Numbered from the stretch's first letter, positions 14,671 to 23,099 are shown. The stretch is DNA of 31,096 nucleotides from DATGMP01 sp035293565 (GCA_035293565.1 DATGMP010000148.1:1-31096), one strand, 5' to 3'. Numbers and translations: made by a program. The notes: generated by a model from the letters alone, not told the origin.

Positions 14671-15228
14671 ATGCCGCTTTCGCCCCCGGCTCCCCGCGAG
14701 CCGATCCATAACCGCACGATCACCTGCCAGGGTTATCGCCGGCAGGACGGACTCTGGGATATCGAAGGGCATTTGCTCGACACCAAGAGCTACACCTTCA
14801 AAAATCCTTGGCGCGGCGGCGTCGCTCCCGGTGATGCGGTCCATGAGATGTGGGCACGGCTGACGCTCGACGAGAATTTCGAAGTCGTCGCAGTTGAATG
14901 CACCAGCGACGCCTCGCCCTTCCCGACCTGCGGCGCCATCGTCGGCAATTTCCAGCGGCTGGTCGGAGAGCGGGTCGGGCCCGGCTGGAGCCGGCGGGTG
15001 AAGTCTCTTGTCGGCGGAGTCGAAGGCTGCGCGCACCATGTGGAACTGCTGTGCCTGCTGGCCACGGTGGCTTTTCAGAATATGGGCCCGCTGCTCTCGA
15101 AGCGAAATCCAGGCGTCGTGGCCGACACGCATCCCAAGTTCGTCGTCAATAGCTGCCATATCTGGCGCGAGGACGGCGAGATGGTCCGGAACTATTTCCC
15201 AGAGGACTGGGCGCCCGAAGAGGTCTAG
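14671..15228 (+). CDS. DUF2889 family protein
   Basis: A 185-residue cytoplasmic protein with the features of the DUF2889 family: an N-terminal beta-rich part (RTITCQGYRRQDGLWDIEG, LLDTKSYTF) in which a substrate-like test fold is followed by GDAVHEMWARLTLDENFEV, a cysteine-containing SPFPTCGAI, and the hallmark segment SLVGGVEGCAHHVELL (about 110-125). Its function is unknown; no enzymatic activity has been assigned that I know of. It follows accA by 27 bases with only a weak ribosome site, so it may be the last gene of the aceB-accA transcript. Its stop codon overlaps the stop of the convergent bolA gene. Confidence 0.85.
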   Translation: MPLSPPAPREPIHNRTITCQGYRRQDGLWDIEGHLLDTKSYTFKNPWRGGVAPGDAVHEMWARLTLDENFEVVAVECTSDASPFPTCGAIVGNFQRLVGERVGPGWSRRVKSLVGGVEGCAHHVELLCLLATVAFQNMGPLLSKRNPGVVADTHPKFVVNSCHIWREDGEMVRNYFPEDWAPEEV

Positions 15229-15521
15229 CCCCTGCCCTCTTCTCCCGGCGCCAGAAGCGATAGCCGCAGCGCGTGGACCCGGTCCTTCATCTCCGCGTCC
15301 AAGACTTCATAGACCATCCTCTGTCGCTCGATCCGCGACTTGCCGACGAAGGCTGCCGACCGCATGGCGACGGCGAAATGCGACTCGCCACGCCGGTCGT
15401 GTCCCGCATGGCCGGCATGCAAGTGGCTTTCGTCCAGTATCGATAGCAAGACCGGTGCAAAGGCTTGTTCGAGCTTGATGCGGATAGTCTGGGCGACCGG
15501 GCCGGTTTCGCTTGATCCCAT
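15225..15521 (-). CDS. bolA: BolA family protein
   Basis: A 98-residue BolA protein. The fold signature is clear: VAQTIRIKLEQAFAPVLLSILDESHLHAGH (split across the first two elements), ESHFAVAMRSAAFVGKSRIERQRMVY, and the C-terminal DRVHALRLSLLAP helix with the conserved HAL. BolA proteins work with monothiol glutaredoxins in iron-sulfur cluster delivery, and E. coli BolA also acts as a stress-related transcription factor; which role applies here is not visible. AAGGA precedes the ATG. The gene diverges from the J-domain protein gene across 138 bases and is convergent with the DUF2889 gene. Confidence 0.93.
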   Translation of the reverse strand: MGSSETGPVAQTIRIKLEQAFAPVLLSILDESHLHAGHAGHDRRGESHFAVAMRSAAFVGKSRIERQRMVYEVLDAEMKDRVHALRLSLLAPGEEGRG

Positions 15522-15623
15522 TGCTTTTCCTTCGCAAATTCTGGGCGGGCAAACGACGTTAACGCTTCGACAAGCGGCCGCAAGAGAGAGTTGGCCGCGG
15601 CGGTCGAGTCACCCTGACTTGGC

Positions 15624-15652
15624 TTGCCTGAACGCGCGGCCAACCCCATAAT
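15624..15652 (+). promoter_or_regulatory. Putative promoter of the J-domain/cobS/cobT genes, possibly leaderless
   Basis: TTGCCT (15624-15629), a 17-base spacer and CATAAT (15647-15652) form a good sigma-70-type promoter. Transcription would start at about 15659-15660, which is the A of the predicted ATG. No Shine-Dalgarno precedes that ATG, so the mRNA may be leaderless. Confidence 0.55.
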
Positions 15653-15659
15653 TTCCTCG

Positions 15660-16235
15660 ATGCAACGCGCATATTCAGTCTTCGATTTCGGCGACCATGA
15701 GACGGAGCCGGTCCGCGCTTGTGACAGCCCCGGCTGCACCGGCGAGGGTCTCTATCGTGCGCCCAAAGCGCCGGAGAGGCTGCGCGATTATCATTGGTTC
15801 TGCCTCGATCATGTCCGCGAATACAACAAGGCATGGAATTTTTGTGCCGGCCTTTCCGAGTCCCAGATCGAGGCCCTGATTCGCAACGACACGTCATGGG
15901 AGCGACCGACGCGCCCCATGAGTCACTGGTTCGCGCATGAGCAGAAGCTGCGCGCAGCCGCCAGCGCCTACGCGGCGGGCGAGGAGCGACAGGCACGGAC
16001 CGAGTGGGATCAGCGGGCGCGGCAGCGCGAACGCGAAGCTCAGACCCCCGAAGCTGCGGCGCTTCGCACGCTTGGGCTGACGACGCCGGTCACCTATGCC
16101 AGTATCAAAGCGCGCTACATCGAGTTGGTAAAACGCCACCATCCGGATAGAAATGGTGGCGACAAGGGGGCCGAGGAGCGTCTCAAGACGATCAATCAGG
16201 CCCTTCAGACCCTCAAGGCCGTTTATTTGGAATAG
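15660..16235 (+). CDS. J-domain co-chaperone with N-terminal zinc-finger-like motif
   Basis: A 191-residue protein. The C-terminal 60 residues are a J-domain: LGLTTPVTYASIKARYIELVKRHHPDRNGG with the HPD tripeptide at 161-163, then AEERLKTINQALQTLK. J-domains stimulate the ATPase of DnaK. Here the domain is at the C-terminus, unlike DnaJ, and there is no G/F region. The N-terminus has C21-x4-C26 and C48-x2-H51 (ACDSPGC, WFCLDH), a likely zinc site, followed by FCAGLSESQIEALIR and a charged helix (95-130). I use ATG 15660; a TTG at 15624 is in frame but coincides with the -35 box. It precedes cobS by 30 bases and probably heads a J-cobS-cobT operon. Confidence 0.88.
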   Translation: MQRAYSVFDFGDHETEPVRACDSPGCTGEGLYRAPKAPERLRDYHWFCLDHVREYNKAWNFCAGLSESQIEALIRNDTSWERPTRPMSHWFAHEQKLRAAASAYAAGEERQARTEWDQRARQREREAQTPEAAALRTLGLTTPVTYASIKARYIELVKRHHPDRNGGDKGAEERLKTINQALQTLKAVYLE

Positions 16236-16265
16236 CTCGGCCGGATTTCTTATCTGGAGTTTCCG

Positions 16266-17255
16266 ATGAGCATCTCGACCGACACGGTCGGCCAGACATC
16301 GACGCCCGACATTACCCTGTCGGTTCGGCAGACCTTTGGACTCGACACGGATATGACCGTGCCCGCCTTCAGCAAGCCCACCGACCATGTACCTGACTTG
16401 GACGAGGCCTATCGCTTCGATCACGACACGACGTTGGCGATCCTGGCCGGGTTTGCCTTCAACCGCCGCGTGCTGATCCAAGGCTATCACGGGACCGGCA
16501 AATCGACTCATATCGAGCAGGTCGCCGCGCGCCTCAACTGGCCATGCATCCGCATCAATCTCGACAGTCACATCAGCCGCATCGATCTCTTGGGCAAGGA
16601 TGCGATCGTGCTGCGCGACGGGCTGCAGGTCACGGAGTATCGCGAAGGGCTGCTGCCCTGGGCCCTCCAGCATGCCTGCGCGCTCGTGTTCGACGAGTAT
16701 GACGCCGGGCGGCCGGACGTGATGTTTGTGATCCAGCGGGTGCTGGAAGTCGAAGGCAAGCTCACGCTGCTCGATCAGAACCGGGTGATACGGCCCCACT
16801 CGGCCTTCCGCCTGTTCGCTACCGCGAACACGATTGGCCTTGGTGATACGAGCGGCCTCTATCACGGGACGCAGCAGATCAATCAGGGCCAGATGGATCG
16901 CTGGAACATCGTGGCGACTCTGAACTACCTGCCGCATGACGAGGAAGTCGAGATCGTTACCGCCAAGCTCGGCATGACCTCGGATGCGGACTGTACGAAG
17001 ATCAGCGCGATGGTCCGCTTGGCCGATCTGACCCGCCAGGGCTTCATTGCCGGCGACATCTCGACCGTCATGTCCCCGCGGACGGTGATCACCTGGGCCG
17101 AGAACGATAAGATCTTCCGCGACGTCGCATTCGCCTTCCGCACGACCTTCCTCAACAAGTGCGACGAGCTCGAGCGGCCGACGGTTGCCGAATATTATCA
17201 GCGCTGCTTCGGCACGGAGCTGCCGGAAACGGGCGTACGCTCGCCGCTGGCCTAG
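16266..17255 (+). CDS. cobS: CobS-like AAA+ ATPase (aerobic cobaltochelatase subunit)
   Basis: A 329-residue MoxR-type AAA+ ATPase matching CobS. Walker A is GYHGTGKS (73-80), Walker B LVFDEYD (140-146), sensor 1 ATANT (185-189), and there is the typical segment INLDSHISRIDLLGKDAIVL. With CobT and CobN, CobS inserts cobalt into hydrogenobyrinic acid a,c-diamide in aerobic B12 synthesis. GGAG at 16256-16259 gives a good ribosome site. It lies 30 bases after the J-domain gene and 12 bases before cobT. No cobN or other cobalamin gene and no cobalamin riboswitch is visible, so activity on another target cannot be excluded. Confidence 0.93.
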   Translation: MSISTDTVGQTSTPDITLSVRQTFGLDTDMTVPAFSKPTDHVPDLDEAYRFDHDTTLAILAGFAFNRRVLIQGYHGTGKSTHIEQVAARLNWPCIRINLDSHISRIDLLGKDAIVLRDGLQVTEYREGLLPWALQHACALVFDEYDAGRPDVMFVIQRVLEVEGKLTLLDQNRVIRPHSAFRLFATANTIGLGDTSGLYHGTQQINQGQMDRWNIVATLNYLPHDEEVEIVTAKLGMTSDADCTKISAMVRLADLTRQGFIAGDISTVMSPRTVITWAENDKIFRDVAFAFRTTFLNKCDELERPTVAEYYQRCFGTELPETGVRSPLA

Positions 17256-17267
17256 CGTTTCGCGCGC

Positions 17268-19118
17268 ATGGACGGGAACGAAACGCCGATCGACATCTTC
17301 AAGCGGGCGACCGCGAACACGCTTCGCGCGATGTCCGGACAGGAGGATGTCGAGGTCGCCTTCTCCAATGATCCGCCCGCGATCATGGGCAAGCGGGTGC
17401 GGATTCCGAGCCCGGCGCGCGACCTGTCCCCGCTCGACGCCGCCATCGCGCGCGGCGCGGCCGATTCCGTCGCACTCAGGCTGCGGCACCATGATGCGCA
17501 GGTCCACGCTCACCGGATGCCGCAATCCGCACCGGCGCGCGCCGCCTTCGAGGCGCTGGAGCAGGCCCGCTGCGAGGCGATCGGCGCCGAAGAGATGGCG
17601 GGGGTTGCGTCCAATCTGGGCGCGGCACTCGACGACCGCTGCCGCCGCCAAGGCCTGGACCGCGTCACCAAGCGGGACGAGGCGCAACTGCCCGAGGCGT
17701 TGCGGCTGCTGGCCCGCGAGGCGCTGACCGGCGCGCCGCCGCCGCCGGCTGCCAAGGGGCTAATCGATGCTTGGCGCCCTGTCATCACGGCCAAACTGCC
17801 GACCCGGCTCGAAGGGCTTCACAAGGTTCTCCATGACCAGGACCAATACGCGCGCGAGGTGCGCCGGCTGCTGACTCAGCTTTCGCTCGATGTCGGTCCG
17901 GAGCCAGAGGCTGGGCAAGACCAGGAGGAGGCTCAGTCCGAAGGCGAAGAAGGCCAGGACCAGTCGCAGGACCAGGAGAGCCAGGGCGGCCAAACCGAGG
18001 ATCAGGCGGGCGATATGCGCCCGACCGTAGGCGATGGGGAGAGCGACGACACAGCCCAGATCGAGGTTGCGACCAGCGAAGCGGCCGAGGGGGAGGAAGG
18101 CAGCGAGGAGGCCGATTCGGATCTGCCGCCGCGCCAGCACGCGCCGTCGTCCTCCGACGATCAGCGCCACTACAAGGCTTTCACGCTCGAATTCGACGAG
18201 ATCGTCGAAGCGGACCAGCTGGCCGACCCCGAGGAGCTGGCACGGCTCCGCCGGCTGCTCGATCAGCAGCTGCAGCATCTGCAGGGTGTGGTGGCACGGC
18301 TCGCCAACCGGTTGCAGCGGCGTTTGCTCGCGAAGCAGACGCGGTCCTGGGAGTTCGACCTGGAGGAAGGGCTGCTTGACACCGCGCGGCTGGCTCGCGT
18401 GGTGGTCAACCCTGTGCTCCCCCTTTCCTTCAAGCGCGAGAAGGAGATGGATTTCCGCGACACGGTGGTGACGCTGCTGATCGACAATTCGGGCTCGATG
18501 CGCGGCCGTCCGATCACCATTGCGGCAATGAGCGCGGACATATTGGCCCATACGCTGGAGCGTTGCGGCGTCAAGGTCGAGATCCTGGGTTTCACCACCC
18601 GCGCCTGGAAGGGCGGCCAGTCGCGCGAGCGCTGGATCGCCGCCGGCAAGCCGTCCAATCCGGGCCGGCTGAACGACCTCCGCCACATCGTCTACAAGGG
18701 CGCCGATGCGCCATGGCGGCGCGCGCGGAAAAATCTGGGGTTGATGCTCCGGGAAGGGCTGCTCAAAGAGAATATCGATGGCGAGGCGCTCCTTTGGGCG
18801 CATAATCGGCTGATCGTCCGGCCGGAGCAGCGCCGCATCCTAATGGTTATCTCGGACGGCGCCCCGGTCGATGATTCGACCCTCTCGGTGAATCCGGGAA
18901 ACTATTTGGAGCGGCATCTGCGCCAGGTGATCGAATGGATCGAGACGACCAGCCCGGTCGAGCTGATCGCCATCGGCATCGGCCATGACGTGACCCGCTA
19001 CTACCGCCGCGCCGTGACGCTGGTCGATGCCGAGCAGCTGGGCGGCACGATGCTCAACAAGCTCAGCGAGCTGTTCGAGGCCGAGCCCGCGATCCGCCGG
19101 CGGGGCGCCGCGGCCTAG
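17268..19118 (+). CDS. cobT: CobT-like cobaltochelatase subunit with VWA domain
   Basis: A 616-residue partner of CobS. The N-terminal half is helical, followed by a highly acidic, Gln/Glu/Asp-rich linker (about 211-285) and a C-terminal von Willebrand factor A domain with the MIDAS motif DNSGS (406-410), GRPITIAAMSADILAHTLE, and the later acidic MIDAS-side segment MVISDGAP. In the aerobic chelatase CobT and CobS form stacked hexameric rings that drive metal insertion by CobN. The ATG follows the cobS stop by 12 bases without a clear Shine-Dalgarno, so coupling to cobS is likely. Confidence 0.94.
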   Translation: MDGNETPIDIFKRATANTLRAMSGQEDVEVAFSNDPPAIMGKRVRIPSPARDLSPLDAAIARGAADSVALRLRHHDAQVHAHRMPQSAPARAAFEALEQARCEAIGAEEMAGVASNLGAALDDRCRRQGLDRVTKRDEAQLPEALRLLAREALTGAPPPPAAKGLIDAWRPVITAKLPTRLEGLHKVLHDQDQYAREVRRLLTQLSLDVGPEPEAGQDQEEAQSEGEEGQDQSQDQESQGGQTEDQAGDMRPTVGDGESDDTAQIEVATSEAAEGEEGSEEADSDLPPRQHAPSSSDDQRHYKAFTLEFDEIVEADQLADPEELARLRRLLDQQLQHLQGVVARLANRLQRRLLAKQTRSWEFDLEEGLLDTARLARVVVNPVLPLSFKREKEMDFRDTVVTLLIDNSGSMRGRPITIAAMSADILAHTLERCGVKVEILGFTTRAWKGGQSRERWIAAGKPSNPGRLNDLRHIVYKGADAPWRRARKNLGLMLREGLLKENIDGEALLWAHNRLIVRPEQRRILMVISDGAPVDDSTLSVNPGNYLERHLRQVIEWIETTSPVELIAIGIGHDVTRYYRRAVTLVDAEQLGGTMLNKLSELFEAEPAIRRRGAAA

Positions 19119-19153
19119 CCCGCGCCTCTCTTTTCCGATACATCGCCCCGGCC

Positions 19154-20470
19154 ATGACCTACCGCCCCCGCCCAATCTCGGGATTCCCCGAGCATCTGCC
19201 CGAAATTCGCATGGTCGAGCAATCGATGCTCGACCGCATCCGCGCGACCTTCGAAAGCTACGGCTTCGCGCCGATCGAGACCCCCTCGGTCGAGGAGCTC
19301 GAAGTGCTTCTCGCAAAAGGGGAGACGGACAAGGAGATCTACACAATCGAGCGCCTGCAGGCCGACGAGACGACCGGATCGGAGGCCAGGCTTGGCCTCC
19401 ATTACGACCTGACGGTCCCTTTCGCCCGCTATGTTGCGCAGCATTTCAGCGAGCTGGTCTTCCCCTTCAAGCGCTATCAGATGCAGCGGGTCTGGCGCGG
19501 CGAACGTCCCCAAGCCGGCCGATTCCGTGAATTCCTGCAATGCGATATCGACGTAATCGGCGTCGACAACCTCGCCCTTACCTTTGATGCGGAGCTCGCG
19601 GCCGTCGCGATGCAAGCACTGAAGGCGATCGGCATCGCGGATGTGACGCTGCATCTCAGCAATCGGAAGATCCTGCAGGGTTATCTGACCGGGATGGGCT
19701 GCAAGGACCTGGTCGGCGCCGTGCGTTGGTTGGACAAGGCCGAAAAAGTGCAACCCGCTGAACTGGTCAGGGGCCTGATTCCATGCTTCCCCGGCCCCAC
19801 GAGCGAGGTCGCCGCGAATTTGGCGGTCGTGTTCAGCCGCCATATTTCGTCGGGCACGGCTTTCATAGAGCATGTCAGGGAAAGCGGAGTCCAAAACGCC
19901 CTCCTCGAGGAAGGCGTCTTAGAGCTCAAGCAGGTGATCGAGGAACTCGGCCATCTCGGCATCGACGACGTCGTTGCCAACCTGTCGATCGCGCGCGGCT
20001 TCGATTACTACACGGGCACCGTTTATGAGGGCCGATTTGCCGACCAGCCCGATCTGACGGTGGTCGCCGGCGGCCGCTATGACGATCTCGCGGGAGCTTT
20101 CATCAACAAGAAGCTGCCTGGCGTCGGACTCTCGATCGGCTTCTCAAGATTGTTCTATAAGCTGTTGCAAACCAATAAAATTGAAACCGGACGCAAAAGC
20201 CCAACCGACATTCTCGTCGTGCTCCCTTCCGCCGAGAGGCGGGCAATGGCCCTATCCACCGCTCAGACCCTTCGCGCCCGCGGTTTCAGGGTCGAGACCT
20301 ATCACGCGCCGCAGAAGCTGGCACGGCAGCTGTCCTATGCCGAGAAGAAGGGCATCCCCTTCGTCTGGTTTCCACCCTTCGAGGACGGAAATCCACACGA
20401 GATCAAGAATATGGAGACCGGTGCTCAGACGCAGACCGATCCCGAAACCTGGCAATCCGATGCTGGATGA
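19154..20470 (+). CDS. hisS: Histidyl-tRNA synthetase, non-alphaproteobacterial type
   Basis: A 438-residue class II synthetase that charges tRNA-His. Motif 2 reads YQMQRVWRGERPQAGRF (109-124), the histidine-specific motifs are ARGFDYYTG (280-288) and GGRYDDL (306-312), and motif 3 is GVGLSIGFSRL (323-333); the C-terminal anticodon-binding domain follows (TDILVVLPSAERRAMAL). The opening ISGFPEHLPEIRMVEQ...FAPIETPSVEELEVL resembles, from memory, the form found in Actinobacteria and as a second copy in some Proteobacteria, not the divergent HisRS usual for alphaproteobacteria. Its end overlaps deoC by 11 bases. Whether a second hisS exists elsewhere cannot be seen. Confidence 0.93.
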   Translation: MTYRPRPISGFPEHLPEIRMVEQSMLDRIRATFESYGFAPIETPSVEELEVLLAKGETDKEIYTIERLQADETTGSEARLGLHYDLTVPFARYVAQHFSELVFPFKRYQMQRVWRGERPQAGRFREFLQCDIDVIGVDNLALTFDAELAAVAMQALKAIGIADVTLHLSNRKILQGYLTGMGCKDLVGAVRWLDKAEKVQPAELVRGLIPCFPGPTSEVAANLAVVFSRHISSGTAFIEHVRESGVQNALLEEGVLELKQVIEELGHLGIDDVVANLSIARGFDYYTGTVYEGRFADQPDLTVVAGGRYDDLAGAFINKKLPGVGLSIGFSRLFYKLLQTNKIETGRKSPTDILVVLPSAERRAMALSTAQTLRARGFRVETYHAPQKLARQLSYAEKKGIPFVWFPPFEDGNPHEIKNMETGAQTQTDPETWQSDAG

Positions 20471-21233
20471 GGCCACGCTCGCTCTAATCGAGGAGGCGCG
20501 ACGCGTCGAGGTTACGCCCGGCCTCGCACGGCGGCTGATCGCCTCCATCGATCTGACCTCGCTCGAGCGGGAGGACACGCCAGAGAAAATCGCCGCGCTC
20601 TGCCGTGCTGCGGTAACGCCCAAAGGGCCGGTGGCGGCCGTCTGCGTGTATCCGGGCTTCGTCCGACAGGTGCGCGAGACGCTCGAAGGGACCGAGGTCA
20701 AGGTCGCTACGGTCATCGACTTCCCCGAGGGCAACAGCGACCCTTTGGACGTAATGCGCATGGTCGACGAGGCGCTCCGCGAGGGCGCCGAGGAGATCGA
20801 TCTCGTTTTCCCATACCGCCGCTTTCTTTCCGATTCCGCCCCACCCGCCTCAAAAAATGTCCGGGCAGTGCGGGATGCCGGCGGTTATGACGTCCGCTGC
20901 AAAGTGATCCTGGAATCGGGCGCCTATCCCGACTTCGAGCGGTTGGCCGCCGCCGCGGATGTAGCAATCCAAAGCGGCGCCGATTTCCTCAAGACTTCGA
21001 CCGGCAAGATCGCCACCGGAGCGACGCCCGAGGCAGCCGCGGTGATCCTGTCATGTATCGAGGCCGCCGGACTTCCGGTTGGTTTCAAAGCCTCCGGCGG
21101 CATCCGAGAGCCCGCCGCGGCCGCGCTTTACCTGACCCTTGCAGAAGCAATGCTCGGATCGGGCTGGGCAACCCCGGCGAATTTTCGTATCGGCGCCAGT
21201 TCGCTGCTGCCGAAACTGCTGGAACTGGCTTAG
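20460..21233 (+). CDS. deoC: Deoxyribose-phosphate aldolase
   Basis: 257 residues. A class I aldolase that splits 2-deoxyribose-5-phosphate into glyceraldehyde-3-phosphate and acetaldehyde in deoxynucleoside breakdown. The Schiff-base lysine is Lys178 in DFLKTSTGK, the assisting Lys210 is in GFKASGGIR, and the catalytic acid Asp114 is in EEIDLVFPYR. The reading frame extends far upstream inside hisS, but family length and the N-terminus (LDEATLALIEEA) place the start at ATG 20460, overlapping the hisS stop by 11 bases. No other deo genes are near. The stop overlaps the convergent hisI stop. Confidence 0.94.
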   Translation: MLDEATLALIEEARRVEVTPGLARRLIASIDLTSLEREDTPEKIAALCRAAVTPKGPVAAVCVYPGFVRQVRETLEGTEVKVATVIDFPEGNSDPLDVMRMVDEALREGAEEIDLVFPYRRFLSDSAPPASKNVRAVRDAGGYDVRCKVILESGAYPDFERLAAAADVAIQSGADFLKTSTGKIATGATPEAAAVILSCIEAAGLPVGFKASGGIREPAAAALYLTLAEAMLGSGWATPANFRIGASSLLPKLLELA

Positions 21234-21604
21234 GCGACCGGCTCTGCCGTAACCACCAACCCCTTGTCCGTCGCCAGCCGGAAGAAGCAATTCGGTCGGT
21301 CCGTATGGCAAGCTGGGCCGACCTGGTCGACCGAGAGCAGCAGCGCGTCGCCGTCGCAGTCGATCCGCATCGCGACGAGCCGCTGCGTGTGGCCTGAGGT
21401 GTCTCCCTTACGCCAGAGCCCCTGGCGGGAGCGCGACCAATAGGTGACGCAGCCCGTGGATAGGGTTTGCCGCACTGCATCGCGGTTCATCCAGGCGAGC
21501 ATCAGGACCTCGCCCGTATCGTGCTGCTGTGCAATCGCCGGAACCAGGCCGGCGGGATCGAAGCTGATCGCCTCGACCACGGATTCGATCACGTCGGGAG
21601 TCAT
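21230..21604 (-). CDS. hisI: Phosphoribosyl-AMP cyclohydrolase
   Basis: A 124-residue stand-alone HisI (the hydrolase part only, without the HisE domain). It opens the adenine ring of phosphoribosyl-AMP in histidine synthesis. Metal-site residues are visible in AMRIDCDGDALLL (Asp82, Cys83, Asp84, Asp86) and in GPACHTDRPNCFF (Cys99, Cys106); also WMNRDAVRQTL and WRKGDTSGHTQ. The chosen ATG has AAGAGGG just upstream; an in-frame GTG at 21622 is the alternative. It is a single gene on this strand, away from other his biosynthesis genes. Confidence 0.95.
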   Translation of the reverse strand: MTPDVIESVVEAISFDPAGLVPAIAQQHDTGEVLMLAWMNRDAVRQTLSTGCVTYWSRSRQGLWRKGDTSGHTQRLVAMRIDCDGDALLLSVDQVGPACHTDRPNCFFRLATDKGLVVTAEPVA

Positions 21605-21808
21605 GCCCTCTTCTTTTGCCACAATTTTAACGCATCTATTAGGGATGGAGGCCCTAGTCTCATATAGGAGCCCCCGATCGACGGGGCGACCGGAGCGGTT
21701 TTCCGAGCGCTCGCCCGGTCGACGGCTCCCTTGCCTTGGCTCTGGATACGGGTCAATGATAACACTGGTACGAAAGAACTCTTTGCGGAAGACGACGGGT
21801 CAGCCCCA

Positions 21809-23077
21809 ATGACCAAATCCACCGGCACCGACTCCAAGAACACGCTCTATTGCTCCTTCTGCGGCAAGAGCCAGCACGAAGTACGCAAGCTGATCGCGGG
21901 GCCGACCGTGTTCATCTGCGACGAGTGCGTCGAACTGTGCATGGACATCATCCGCGAGGAGACCAAGACACAGTTGGTCAAATCCGGCGACGGCGTACCG
22001 ACCCCGCGCGACATCAAGGCGGTTCTGGACGACTACGTCATCGGCCAGGAGCACGCCAAGCGCGTGCTTTCCGTTGCAGTGCACAATCACTATAAGCGGC
22101 TGGCGCACGGTCAGAAGAACTCCGATGTCGAGCTGCAGAAATCGAACATCCTTCTGATCGGGCCGACCGGCTCGGGCAAGACCCTGCTCGCCCAGACGCT
22201 GGCCCGGATCCTGGACGTCCCGTTCACGATGGCGGACGCCACGACGCTGACCGAGGCCGGGTATGTCGGCGAGGACGTCGAGAACATTATCCTGAAGCTG
22301 CTCCAGGCTGCCGACTACAATGTCGAGCGGGCGCAGCGCGGCATCGTCTATATCGACGAGGTCGACAAAATCAGCCGCAAGTCGGACAACCCTTCAATCA
22401 CGCGAGACGTCTCCGGCGAAGGCGTGCAGCAGGCCCTGCTCAAGATCATGGAGGGCACGATCGCCTCCGTGCCGCCGCAGGGCGGCCGTAAGCATCCGCA
22501 GCAGGAGTTCCTGCAGGTCGACACGACGAACATCCTGTTCGTCTGCGGCGGTGCCTTTGCGGGTCTGGAAAAGATCATCGCCCAGCGCCATCGCGGTACC
22601 TCGATCGGCTTCGGTGCCGATGTGCGCGGACCCGAGGAGCGCCGGACCGGAGAGATCCTGCGCGATGTGCAGCCTGAGGATTTGCTGAAATTCGGCTTGA
22701 TCCCCGAGTTTGTCGGCCGCCTGCCGGTGCTGGCGACTCTGGACGACCTGGACGAAGGCGCGCTGCTCGAGATCCTGACCACGCCGAAGAACGCGCTCGT
22801 GAAGCAGTACCAGCGGCTCTTTGAGATGGAGGATGTGAAGCTCGGCTTCCATGACGAGGCGCTGAAGGTGATCGCCCGCAAGGCGATCGAGCGGAAGACC
22901 GGGGCCCGCGGCCTCCGGTCGATCATGGAGAGCATCCTGCTCGAGCCCATGTTCGAGCTGCCGGGCGAGACCGACATCTCCGAGGTCGTGATCAACAAGG
23001 AAGCGGCGGAAAAGCGCGCCGAACCCTTGTACATCTATGCCGATCGCAAGAAGGACGCGACGCAGCGCTCCTCGTAA
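21809..23077 (+). CDS. clpX: ATP-dependent protease ATP-binding subunit ClpX
   Basis: 422 residues, normal length. The AAA+ unfoldase of ClpXP. The N-terminal zinc domain has C15, C18, C37 and C40 (YCSFCGK, FICDECVEL). Then Walker A GPTGSGKT (118-125), pore loop GYVG (151-154), Walker B YIDEVD (181-186), the RKH loop (227-229), the ClpP-contacting IGF loop (266-268) and the sensor 2 segment GARGLRS. The intact IGF loop implies it can dock on ClpP. The usual neighbours clpP and lon are absent: hisI lies upstream (convergent start, opposite strand) and folB downstream. The 186-base spacer upstream holds its promoter but I could not pick one with confidence; the ribosome site is weak. Confidence 0.96.
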   Translation: MTKSTGTDSKNTLYCSFCGKSQHEVRKLIAGPTVFICDECVELCMDIIREETKTQLVKSGDGVPTPRDIKAVLDDYVIGQEHAKRVLSVAVHNHYKRLAHGQKNSDVELQKSNILLIGPTGSGKTLLAQTLARILDVPFTMADATTLTEAGYVGEDVENIILKLLQAADYNVERAQRGIVYIDEVDKISRKSDNPSITRDVSGEGVQQALLKIMEGTIASVPPQGGRKHPQQEFLQVDTTNILFVCGGAFAGLEKIIAQRHRGTSIGFGADVRGPEERRTGEILRDVQPEDLLKFGLIPEFVGRLPVLATLDDLDEGALLEILTTPKNALVKQYQRLFEMEDVKLGFHDEALKVIARKAIERKTGARGLRSIMESILLEPMFELPGETDISEVVINKEAAEKRAEPLYIYADRKKDATQRSS

Positions 23078-23099
23078 GGCCTATCTTGCCTATTGAGCC

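Noticed and set aside
13612..15159. A 515-codon minus-strand frame opposite accA and the DUF2889 gene
   Set aside because: accA is unambiguous on the plus strand; the antisense product has the His/Arg/Asp-rich composition of a shadow frame.
16236..16265. Possible cobalamin riboswitch before cobS
   Set aside because: The gap is only 30 bases and holds no B12-box; none is seen before the J-protein gene either.
15894..17687. A 597-codon minus-strand frame opposite the J-protein, cobS and the start of cobT
   Set aside because: Covers three clear plus-strand genes and shows no motif.
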